NCBI GenBank assembly: GCA_011051475.1
Contig: DRLE01000193.1
Location: forward strand, 1-6,738
Source of the DNA: Gammaproteobacteria bacterium
GTDB lineage: Bacteria > Pseudomonadota > Gammaproteobacteria > SZUA-229
DNA length: 6,738 nucleotides
Direction: 5' to 3'
Of this stretch, positions 1 through 5,788 are shown piece by piece. The notes below the pieces were generated by a model. It saw nothing but the letters and a program-made list of their open reading frames with translations. It had not been told where the DNA came from and did not search any database. The stretch's first letter is position 1. Each line of letters begins with the position of its first letter. A program made the translations under genes and the position numbers.

Positions 1-49
1 CACAGAGGACACAGAGGTCACAGAGATAATCTGTTTTTTTATTCTTGTG

Positions 50-67
50 GTTCGAATTTATTCGAAC
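50..67. repeat. Perfect 7-bp-stem palindrome inside the left element
   Basis: The sequence GTTCGAATTTATTCGAAC is a perfect 7-bp inverted repeat around a TTTA loop. It resembles the palindrome at 89-106 (same spacing, same TTCG core), so the two look like diverged copies of one unit. A protein-binding operator is possible but nothing else supports it; it is more likely a structural part of the repeat element. Confidence 0.7.
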
Positions 68-88
68 AGCAGACCATAGTTTCCTCAT

Positions 89-106
89 GTACGAATGTAT
101 TCGCAC
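89..106. repeat. Second, imperfect palindrome inside the left element
   Basis: The sequence GTACGAATGTATTCGCAC pairs GTACGAA with TTCGCAC around TGTA, with one mismatched pair. It starts 39 bp after the start of the related palindrome at 50-67. On the minus strand it reads GTGCGAATACATTCGTAC, a form similar to REP-like palindromes of gammaproteobacteria. Confidence 0.6.
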
Positions 107-172
107 CGACAGAACAGCGAAGCAACTATAAAAACTCTGTGACCTCTGTGTCCTCTGTGGTGCAATCAAGCT

Positions 173-1840
173 TTACCCGCCTTTAATAATATCCGCCACC
201 CGAAATGCATTCGCATATATCGTCCAGGTATAGGGCACACTGCCGCCGGTGGGCATAAAGCTGCCGTCGGTAACGAACAGGTTTTCCACTTCATGCGCCC
301 GGCAGTCCTTGTCCAGTACCGAGGTTTTCGGGTCATTGCCGAAACGGCAGCCGCCGGCCACCAGGTTGGCCGGGGGTGCGCCGCTGACGCTGGAATCAAT
401 GCGCACCGCGCCCATCTGTTGTAATACCTGTTCACCCCTGTCGGCCAGATAGCGGCCGATTTTCAGATCGTGCGGGTGGTAGCCGATGCGCACTTTTGCC
501 ACCGGTGTCTGCCAGCGATCTTTCACCCTGGGGTCCAGGCTGACAAAGCAGTTATCGGTGGGCAGCCAGTCATTGAAGACTTCAAAGCGCAGGGTGCGGT
601 CGGTGGTAAACCAGCTTTCCAGTTTGCGTTTCAGCGGTTTTCCCCAGAGCAGTTTGTCATCATCCCATTTCAGGCTGTTTGCCCGGCTGGTCGGGTTGGG
701 GTGGGAAAACAGGAATTCGACAATGCCGCCTTTAAGCGGCGCGGCTGACAGCTTTTTGTCGTTAATGGTATACCAGTCGTCCAGGGCGCGGTTTACAAAG
801 GGACCGAGCTGTCGAAACGGCGAAAGCTGGTCGGGCCTGATACTGTCAAACTCAAAATCCCCGCTGCCCGAACCGCCCGCCGAGAACAGCAGGTTTTTGC
901 CCACCTGGCCGTTATTATTGGCCAGACCATCGGGAAAGGCGGGGCCGGTGGAGTAAAGCAGCAGGCGGGCGGTTTCGATGGCCTGGCAGGCAACGACATA
1001 GGTGTTTGCCTGAACCCTGTGCGTTTTGTTTTTGCCATCGATATATTCCACCGCGGTGACTTTTTTCCTGCTGTCGCTGCGCAGGCGAATGACCTTGCTG
1101 TGCGGCCGGATCTCGCAGTTGCCAGTGGCCACGGCGCGATCGAGCAGGGCGGCGCGCGAGCTGCCCTTGGCCCCGGATGAGCAGCCGTAGCTGCCGCAGT
1201 AACCCGAATATTCGCAGCTTCGCCGCTTGCCTTCCGGCTCTGACAGAATGGCGCGCGGCACGCGCAGGCTGTGGTAGTCCAGTTTGTCGCAGGCCCTGTC
1301 AATCCATGAGGAAACAATATGTTCACGGGTTGGTGGATAGGGAAAGTCGCCACTGCGCGGTTCGATATTTTTATGTGCTTCGAATTTTCCGGACACGCCC
1401 ACTTCGTGTTCCACCCGGTCATAGTAAGGCGCAAGATCGTTATAGCTGATCGGCCAGTCAACCCGGTTGGCGCCGTCGATGGGACCGAACTCGGAAAGCT
1501 GGTGAAAGTCCACCGGCTTCAGACGATGGAAAAAACCGCTCATGAAATTACTGGAGCCACCGACGCAGTTGCCGTTCCAGAAATCCCAGCCCGATTCCGA
1601 CGTGGGTGTGGCCTGCCACTGTCCGTCTTCCAGATCCTCGATGACATGCTGCTCATCGCGCAGATCGGGCGTGTAAACACTGCGCCGGCAGCAGGCCAGT
1701 TCATCCTTGTAAAAATCCTGTTCGCGAAACCACGGGCCTTTTTCCAGTACCAGAACCGAGTAACCGGCCTCGGCCAGTGTCAGCGCCACCGGGCCACCGC
1801 CGGCGCCGCTGCCGATAATGCAGATATCAAAATCGTTCAT
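173..1840 (-). CDS. GMC-family FAD-dependent oxidoreductase
   Basis: A 555-residue flavoprotein of the glucose-methanol-choline (GMC) family, which oxidises alcohol groups of sugars, sterols or similar compounds and passes electrons to a carrier. The N-terminus has the FAD-binding Rossmann motif GSGAGG (residues 10-15) with an acidic E33 at the end of the second strand. A GGSS flavin-contact motif follows at 94-97, then a Cys-containing segment (C209, C215, C220) leading into GAKGSS, as in many bacterial GMC dehydrogenases. The C-terminal domain ends with the family signature around residues 496-552 (GGCRFGNDP, NLFVTDGSFMPTGG, IYANAFRVAD). Odd: aligned by eye, the usual active-site His is L493 and the usual Asn is P536, within SVPYTWT. 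No signal peptide is seen; a flavoprotein of this kind could be carried through the Tat system by the exported partner at 2098-2697, which resembles gluconate 2-dehydrogenase subunit 3. The start has no clear Shine-Dalgarno sequence. The substrate cannot be assigned. Confidence 0.93.
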   Translation of the reverse strand: MNDFDICIIGSGAGGGPVALTLAEAGYSVLVLEKGPWFREQDFYKDELACCRRSVYTPDLRDEQHVIEDLEDGQWQATPTSESGWDFWNGNCVGGSSNFMSGFFHRLKPVDFHQLSEFGPIDGANRVDWPISYNDLAPYYDRVEHEVGVSGKFEAHKNIEPRSGDFPYPPTREHIVSSWIDRACDKLDYHSLRVPRAILSEPEGKRRSCEYSGYCGSYGCSSGAKGSSRAALLDRAVATGNCEIRPHSKVIRLRSDSRKKVTAVEYIDGKNKTHRVQANTYVVACQAIETARLLLYSTGPAFPDGLANNNGQVGKNLLFSAGGSGSGDFEFDSIRPDQLSPFRQLGPFVNRALDDWYTINDKKLSAAPLKGGIVEFLFSHPNPTSRANSLKWDDDKLLWGKPLKRKLESWFTTDRTLRFEVFNDWLPTDNCFVSLDPRVKDRWQTPVAKVRIGYHPHDLKIGRYLADRGEQVLQQMGAVRIDSSVSGAPPANLVAGGCRFGNDPKTSVLDKDCRAHEVENLFVTDGSFMPTGGSVPYTWTIYANAFRVADIIKGG

Positions 1841-1869
1841 AGAGGTTGTGTTGTTTGTTCGTTAGTTTT

Positions 1870-2063
1870 GCCGCGAAGGATGCAAAGGGCGCAAAAAAGA
1901 GCAAATGCCTTAATGCCTGGCGTGGACGTGATGAATCGTGGGAGCGGACAATTTCGTGAACAGCCACCCACCTGTAACATTCGCGGAATAAAATTCCGCT
2001 TCCACAAATTATTACTGTTAGGCCTGCTAATGATGTATTCGCTTTGTTTGCGTTCTTTGCGGC
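1870..2063. repeat. Inverted-repeat element with CGCAAAG-type arms
   Basis: The left arm at 1870-1886 (GCCGCGAAGGATGCAAA) and the reverse complement of 2047-2063 (GCCGCAAAGAACGCAAA) match at 14 of 17 positions. The arms resemble the CGCAAAG-rich dispersed repeats seen in many bacterial genomes. They enclose a REPIN-like doublet (1938-2006). The element fills most of the 257-bp spacer between the Tat-exported subunit and the GMC gene; I see no gene or convincing promoter in this spacer. It begins 34 nt downstream of the subunit's stop codon. Open frames that cross it only translate the repeat. Confidence 0.65.
1938..2006. repeat. REPIN-like doublet of two inverted REP-type units
   Basis: On the plus strand, 1938-1961 begins GTGGGAGCGGAC and ends TTTCGTGAAC, a degenerate REP-like unit. 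On the minus strand, 2006-1980 reads TGTGGAAGCGGAAT then ATTCCGCGAA, a well-formed unit with a perfect 7-bp stem (1983-1989 with 1993-1999) and a 3-nt loop. Both follow the G-T-G-G-[GA]-A-G-C-G-G head pattern of REP sequences in Pseudomonas, Xanthomonas and relatives, and they face each other, as in a REPIN. REPINs are moved by RAYT transposases encoded elsewhere in the genome; none is in this window. Confidence 0.6.
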
Positions 2064-2097
2064 CAGTTTTTTAAAATCCCGGAGCACGGAAGGCAGG

Positions 2098-2697
2098 CTA
2101 GATCTTAAGTAGCTGCACAAAGGTCTTATCCGCCGGCGGTCGTGGAAAACCGGGCGTGTGCGCCAGCCATTGCCATCCGGCCTCGCCGGTATTGCCGCCG
2201 TAAACCGGGTCGCTAAGCAGGGCCTCGAAAATATACAGCAGCAGGGTCGACAGCCAGTTTTCGCCGGCCTCACTGCCGGCAATCAGGCGCAGCAGCTGTT
2301 CGCGTTCATTATTGTTGAGTTGAGTAAAGCCGCGCCGGTATTTTTTTGTGCTCATGCCCTGCAGCCATGTCGTGCCCTGAAGAATAAAGTCGCGGTCCTC
2401 CTGGGGCAGGGTTTTATCGTTAACAACAAATTGCAGATAGCCCAGGGCGTTGATTTCGCGGGCGCCGGGTATGCCCGGCTCGCCGGGAAAAAGCTGCTGT
2501 TGCACGGCATCGATGACCGGCCAGGGATCTTGCTGCATGGCCTGCTTGTCGGCCATGGATGCAAGAGGAAACAAACAGGCCAGGCCGCCGCCAGCCGCGG
2601 CGAGCAGAAACCGGCGGCGACTGAGCAACTGTTCACGCCAGTGAAACAGGGACTGTTTTTTGCGGTGCCTGTTTGGCGGGGCAGGTTTACGATTCAT
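2098..2697 (-). CDS. Tat-exported gluconate 2-dehydrogenase subunit 3-like protein
   Basis: A 199-residue protein that resembles the small (gamma) subunit of membrane-bound gluconate 2-dehydrogenase and related GMC dehydrogenases. In that family the subunit is needed for export and assembly of the flavoprotein. The N-terminus has a twin-arginine motif SRRRFLL (residues 26-32), a hydrophobic stretch (about 30-45) and a likely cleavage site after ASMA (46-49), so it should act in the periplasm. The mature part has the expected features: a helix starting DPWPVIDAVQQQLFPGEPG, then GARE(I)NALGYLQ, and a C-terminal region with DPVYGGN and the GWQWLAHTPGFPRPP segment. The start at 2697 keeps a usual-length Tat n-region but has no clear Shine-Dalgarno sequence. 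Its likely partner, the GMC gene, follows 257 bp downstream, separated by a repeat element. The cytochrome c subunit of classical three-part enzymes is absent from the window. Confidence 0.85.
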   Translation of the reverse strand: MNRKPAPPNRHRKKQSLFHWREQLLSRRRFLLAAAGGGLACLFPLASMADKQAMQQDPWPVIDAVQQQLFPGEPGIPGAREINALGYLQFVVNDKTLPQEDRDFILQGTTWLQGMSTKKYRRGFTQLNNNEREQLLRLIAGSEAGENWLSTLLLYIFEALLSDPVYGGNTGEAGWQWLAHTPGFPRPPADKTFVQLLKI

Positions 2698-2743
2698 TTA
2701 GCAATTCTGATACATTTAGATATGACAGGGAAGCTTTGAATAA

Positions 2744-2834
2744 TGTCATCTTGAGCGAAGTCGAAAGATCTTTTGTCCCGCAGGCTGTTGATTGCACAGT
2801 GGTAGAAGATTCTTCGACTACGCTCAGAATGACA
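2744..2834. repeat. Inverted-repeat element with TGTCAT..TGAGCG arms
   Basis: The arm at 2744-2773 and the reverse complement of 2805-2834 agree at 24 of 30 positions; both have the form TGTCAT-N2-TGAGCG-N-AGTCGAA. The 31-nt centre shows no further palindrome. Arms of this type are a familiar dispersed repeat in diverse bacteria. It starts 11 nt after the stop codon of the dioxygenase, so it could fold in the 3' end of the ubi operon transcript and act as a terminator or block to RNA decay, though there is no clear U-tract. It also lies just upstream of the Tat-exported subunit gene. The 148-bp spacer holds no gene and no promoter I can defend. Confidence 0.8.
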
Positions 2835-2845
2835 AAACAGGGTTA

Positions 2846-3781
2846 TTATGTGTGAGCCACACGCTGAAAATAACGCAGCCGGTACAGCATGCGTTTATTC
2901 TCGCCTTCATCGGTAAAGCCTGAACGATCATGCAGCACATTATTGCTGATCAGGCCCTGGCCGGACTGCAACGTGCCGCGGTAGATATAGGGTGAATCGG
3001 AATTCAGGTAACTTGTCAGCAGGCTGACCGCTTCCGATGTTATCCGGTTGCGCTTCCACTTGATGCTGCGGGTACGAGCGGTGTAACGCATATGCAGATT
3101 GCCGTCCGGCATAATACTGAACACGGGGCCGACGCGGTCGGGACGAATGACTTCGCCTTTTTTATTGATATTCGCCGGTATGGTCATGGCGTCCGGCTGC
3201 ATCAGGGCGTGAATGTATTCAGGGTTTGCCTGTCGCAGACGGATATAAGCGATCTCGTGATCGAGCAGGGCGTTTTCGCCGCCTTCCGTAGCCGGTGACA
3301 CGCAGTGCAGCATCAGTGCCTGTATCTGCCGGTCAGCGGCATTGTAGTAGCCGTCGGTGTGCCAGTGGATCAGGCGGTTGGTATAGGGAATGTATTCGCC
3401 GTGCCAGTCTTCGTTGACGACCCTCAGGGTGGTAATGCCGTCATCGGCACCCATATTGTCATCAGGGTTTGTCAGACCGAAGTGTGCGGCCAGGTCGGAA
3501 GCAATCGACTTGTCCGGATCACTGCCGGTATTGCCGGCATAGATGGCCATATTGGTCTTGCGGTTAAGCGCGGTAATGGCATCTATTTCCGCCTTGCTCG
3601 GATTGCGGGTATCGCTTATCTCGACAACAATGTCGTCAATCGACTGTGGATAATTGTCCAGCTTGTGATCCAGCCAGGCGTGATAGGCCTCGTCGTCATC
3701 AAGGTCAAAAGGGTTGCCGAGATTGTACTGTTTGCTGAATTCGGGTGCGTTGTAGTATTTTTTGTTCATGGTATTGCTCAT
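2846..3781 (-). CDS. TauD/TfdA-type Fe(II)/2-oxoglutarate dioxygenase
   Basis: A 311-residue enzyme of the Fe(II)- and 2-oxoglutarate-dependent dioxygenase superfamily, which uses O2 and 2-oxoglutarate to hydroxylate or cleave a substrate, releasing succinate and CO2. The metal ligands are visible as H141 and D143 in WHTDG and H284 in NNVLHDRSGF; the 2-oxoglutarate arginine is probably R297 with R301 nearby (RMLYR, as in TauD RIMHR). The protein is slightly longer than E. coli TauD (283) and starts with a polar N-terminal segment; no signal peptide, so cytoplasmic. I chose the ATG at 3781 (MSNTM), 13 bp after the ubiV stop; 3769 (MNKKYY) is equally possible, while the upstream ATG at 3853 would overlap ubiV and adds a Lys/Arg-rich out-of-frame reading of its tail. 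The substrate is unknown. Operon position suggests a link to quinone metabolism, but this is inference only. Confidence 0.88.
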   Translation of the reverse strand: MSNTMNKKYYNAPEFSKQYNLGNPFDLDDDEAYHAWLDHKLDNYPQSIDDIVVEISDTRNPSKAEIDAITALNRKTNMAIYAGNTGSDPDKSIASDLAAHFGLTNPDDNMGADDGITTLRVVNEDWHGEYIPYTNRLIHWHTDGYYNAADRQIQALMLHCVSPATEGGENALLDHEIAYIRLRQANPEYIHALMQPDAMTIPANINKKGEVIRPDRVGPVFSIMPDGNLHMRYTARTRSIKWKRNRITSEAVSLLTSYLNSDSPYIYRGTLQSGQGLISNNVLHDRSGFTDEGENKRMLYRLRYFQRVAHT

Positions 3782-3794
3782 CAGATGGTTGCTC

Positions 3795-4748
3795 TCAGGC
3801 GCATTCCTGTTTTTTTTCATTCGGCGCGGGTTTGTTTTTTTGCGGTGGAGCAACTTCCAGGTTCATCCCGGCCTCTTCATGCCAGTAGCCGTCACATTCG
3901 CCGGAAAGCAGGTAGGGCTGTATCTCTGCTTCCGCCTGTGCCGGGCTGATTTCACCCTGGCGGCAACGGTGAAACAGGTCGATGACCTTCCCGGTGTTGA
4001 CCGATTGCGGACTGATGCGCAGCACATCGATACCCAGCTCGATAAAGGCATCCATGCTGGCCACCAGGTTCTGGGTTTTGGCCGACTGGGTCTGTATGCC
4101 ATTGAGAACAAGGAAGGATTCATAGTCACGCGTGCGCAGCATCAGACCGTCGGGATAGTCCAGGCAGCGGAACTGGCAGTCGTCCTTGGGCAGGTTGCTG
4201 GCCCGGGCGGTAAAGCAGCGCGCGGAGTAGGCCAGCGGCAGGCGGCCGAAGGCAAACACTTCCGTTTCCACGCCTTCGGGGCGCGAGGCGTGCATGTCGG
4301 TCAAGGTTTCACGACCCAGCTCGACCGGCAGGGTCCAGCGTTTCAGGCCGGCCTCGGCCAGCACGGCCAGGGTTTGCGGGTTGTAGATATTGACCGAGGG
4401 CCCGGTAACAAAAGCGTTCTTGCCGGAGAGAATCTGCACCGCCGCCATATCATTGGCCTCGATGGTATAAGGGCTGCTGGCGCAGATCTTGCGCAGGGTC
4501 GACAGCTCCGAAGCGGCTTCCAGCAGGGTCAGGGTAGACAGAACCACTTCCTTGCCGGCCTGCTGCAGCATGTCGGCCAGCTCCAGCCAGTCATCCAGTT
4601 TTAACTGGCGTCGCTTGGAGCAGACGGTTTCGCCCAGATAGACAATGTCGACTTCGGTTTCCGAGATAGATTTGTAAAAACTGAATACCTGCTCGCGGGG
4701 CCAGAAGTAGAGAATGGGGCCGAGGGATAGTTTTGGTTTTTTGTTCAT
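3795..4748 (-). CDS. ubiV: UbiV, oxygen-independent ubiquinone hydroxylation protein
   Basis: UbiV forms a soluble cytoplasmic complex with UbiU that is needed, with UbiT, for the ring hydroxylations of ubiquinone synthesis without O2. It belongs to the peptidase U32 family but is not thought to act as a peptidase. This 317-residue protein has the four expected [4Fe-4S] cysteines: C43 in YLGETVCSKRR, C178 in YSARCFTAR, and C191 and C195 in CQFRC. Other family hallmarks are the N-terminal LSLGPILYFWP and DVLRISPQS near residue 241. It is about 25 residues longer than E. coli UbiV, because of a hydrophilic Lys/Pro-rich C-terminal tail (about 301-317). The ATG at 4748 is chosen since it begins MNKKPKLSLGPILYFW and lies 10 bp after the ubiU stop; longer starts would translate ubiU out of frame. 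The ribosome site is weak (GAGA), so translational coupling to ubiU is likely. Confidence 0.96.
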   Translation of the reverse strand: MNKKPKLSLGPILYFWPREQVFSFYKSISETEVDIVYLGETVCSKRRQLKLDDWLELADMLQQAGKEVVLSTLTLLEAASELSTLRKICASSPYTIEANDMAAVQILSGKNAFVTGPSVNIYNPQTLAVLAEAGLKRWTLPVELGRETLTDMHASRPEGVETEVFAFGRLPLAYSARCFTARASNLPKDDCQFRCLDYPDGLMLRTRDYESFLVLNGIQTQSAKTQNLVASMDAFIELGIDVLRISPQSVNTGKVIDLFHRCRQGEISPAQAEAEIQPYLLSGECDGYWHEEAGMNLEVAPPQKNKPAPNEKKQECA

Positions 4749-4758
4749 GATGTCTGTC

Positions 4759-5754
4759 TCACTGCCAGGGCCGGTGATAGGCGCCCAGAGTAGTCTGCGA
4801 GCCTTCAGAGAGTTTCTCCAGCACGCCCAGCCATTCGGCATCTGCCTGGTAACGTTCGGGATTTTCAGTGCAACGGTCGATGGCTTCGCGCCAGACCCGG
4901 GTGACCCTGGCGACATAGGCCGGGCTGCGCTGGCGGCCTTCGATCTTTATCGCCGAAACACCGACGGCCTGCAGTTCGGGCAGCAGTTCCAGGGTGTTCA
5001 GGCTGGTCGGTTCCTCGATGGCATAGAAGGTATTGCCACCGACATTGAAACGGCCCTTGCACAGGGTGGGGTAGCCGGCGTTCTCGCCGTTGCCATGACG
5101 ATCGATAAGGATATTGTTCAGCCGGGTTTCCAGGCCGTCCGGGGTTTCATTCCAGCTGACGGCATTGGCCGGCGAGCAGGCGCCGTAGGTATTGGGTGAG
5201 CGCCCGGTGACATAGGAGGACAGCAGGCAGCGGCCTTCGACCATGACGCAGAGGCTGCCGAAGCCGAAGACCTCGATCGGCACCGGGCTTTCGCCGGCCA
5301 CCTGCTTTACCTGCTTGATGGACAGTACCCGCGGCAGCACCACGCGCTGGATAGCGAAGCGCTGGTGATAAAAGTTAATCGCCTCGACACTGGTTGCCGA
5401 GCCCTGTACCGACAGGTGCAGGCGCTGTTCGGGCCAGCGCTTGCTGGCATAATCCATGACCCCGATATCGGCCAGGATCAGCGCGTCCACGTTCAGCGCA
5501 GCGGCCTGGTCAACGGCATCCTGCCAGCGTTGCCAGCCGGCGGGCTGCGGATAGGTGTTGATGGCGACAAAGACCTTGACGCCTTTTTTGCGCGCATAGT
5601 CGATGCCTTCTTCCGCGCGCCGGTCATCGAAATTGAGGCCGGCAAAGTGGCGCGCATTGGTATCATCGCGAAAACCCATATAAACCGCACTGGCGCCATT
5701 ATCAACGGCCGCCTTCAGTGAGGGCAGGTTTCCGGCAGGGCAGACGAGCTCCAT
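4759..5754 (-). CDS. ubiU: UbiU, oxygen-independent ubiquinone hydroxylation protein
   Basis: UbiU is the partner of UbiV; the heterodimer carries two [4Fe-4S] clusters and, with prephenate as the reported oxygen donor in E. coli, supports ubiquinone ring hydroxylation under anaerobic or low-oxygen conditions. The protein has 331 residues, the same length as E. coli UbiU. Its four cluster cysteines fall at C169 (GFGSLC), C176 (VEGRC), C193 (TYGAC) and C232 (YPTLCKGR), matching the E. coli numbering. The start MELVCPAGNLPSLKAAVDNGA is the classic N-terminus of the U32 family. A strong Shine-Dalgarno sequence lies at 5761-5766. It follows the yhcC-like gene by 34 bp and precedes ubiV by 10 bp. 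Its presence implies that the organism makes ubiquinone in at least two oxygen regimes or lives at low O2, for instance for denitrification. Confidence 0.97.
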   Translation of the reverse strand: MELVCPAGNLPSLKAAVDNGASAVYMGFRDDTNARHFAGLNFDDRRAEEGIDYARKKGVKVFVAINTYPQPAGWQRWQDAVDQAAALNVDALILADIGVMDYASKRWPEQRLHLSVQGSATSVEAINFYHQRFAIQRVVLPRVLSIKQVKQVAGESPVPIEVFGFGSLCVMVEGRCLLSSYVTGRSPNTYGACSPANAVSWNETPDGLETRLNNILIDRHGNGENAGYPTLCKGRFNVGGNTFYAIEEPTSLNTLELLPELQAVGVSAIKIEGRQRSPAYVARVTRVWREAIDRCTENPERYQADAEWLGVLEKLSEGSQTTLGAYHRPWQ

Positions 5755-5760
5755 TGTGTT

Positions 5761-5766
5761 CTCCTT
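5761..5766 (-). promoter_or_regulatory. Strong ribosome binding site of ubiU
   Basis: On the minus strand the sequence reads AAGGAG, then AACACA, then ATG, which is a near-ideal Shine-Dalgarno sequence with 6-nt spacing. It fixes the ubiU start at 5754 and is the best ribosome site in the window. It lies in the 34-bp gap after the yhcC-like gene, so ubiU can be loaded independently of upstream translation. Confidence 0.85.
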
Positions 5767-5788
5767 ATTTCATTTCATGCTTAGTTGC

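Larger units (their letters stand above)
1..160. repeat. Inverted-repeat element with CACAGAGG-type arms
   Basis: Bases 1-25 and 135-159 are perfect reverse complements of each other (25 of 25). Each arm is itself a short tandem array of a 9-mer, CACAGAGG followed by A or T, in about 2.8 copies. The arms enclose about 109 bp that hold two smaller palindromes (50-67 and 89-106) and no gene. The element begins 13 nt after the stop codon of the GMC gene, so on the minus strand it lies in that gene's 3' region and could fold into a long hairpin in the transcript. The left arm starts at the window edge and may extend further. From general knowledge, CACAGAGGACACAGAGG-like sequences recur as dispersed repeats in many bacterial genomes; copy number here cannot be judged. 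Confidence 0.85.

Noticed and set aside
1..25. Short CRISPR-like or tandem array from the 9-mer CACAGAGG repeats
   Set aside because: The copies are contiguous 9-mers without spacers, fewer than three per arm, and are part of an inverted pair.
1319..2074. 251-residue plus-strand open frame
   Set aside because: It lies antisense to the GMC gene, has no recognisable domain, and ends in the repeat spacer. The GMC frame has clear family motifs across the same stretch.
1827..2282. 151-residue minus-strand open frame across the GMC/subunit spacer
   Set aside because: It overlaps the well-supported subunit gene in another frame, and its C-terminal half only translates the CGCAAAG repeat and the REP-like units.
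2572..2584. Lipoprotein signal in the Tat-exported subunit (G-L-A-C, Cys41)
   Set aside because: The -3 position is Gly, not Leu, so it is a poor lipobox; cleavage after ASMA at residues 46-49 fits better.
3782..3853. Upstream start for the dioxygenase (MLHRKKTNPRR...)
   Set aside because: It would overlap the 3' end of ubiV by 59 nt and adds a Lys/Arg-rich leader from another reading frame of ubiV; starts at 3781 or 3769 fit the operon spacing better.
3762..4604. 280-residue plus-strand open frame antisense to ubiV
   Set aside because: Gln/Gly/Val-rich sequence with no domain, typical of an antisense reading of a GC-rich gene; ubiV is certain on the other strand.
4749..4916. Upstream in-frame start for ubiV
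   Set aside because: It would overlap ubiU by over 150 nt and add a Gly/Ser/Pro-rich leader that is only an out-of-frame reading of ubiU; the family N-terminus begins at 4748.
3795..5754. Calling the two U32-family proteins as collagenase-like peptidases
   Set aside because: Both carry the full sets of four cluster cysteines at UbiU and UbiV positions and lie in the ubiU-ubiV order, so the quinone role is much better supported than proteolysis.
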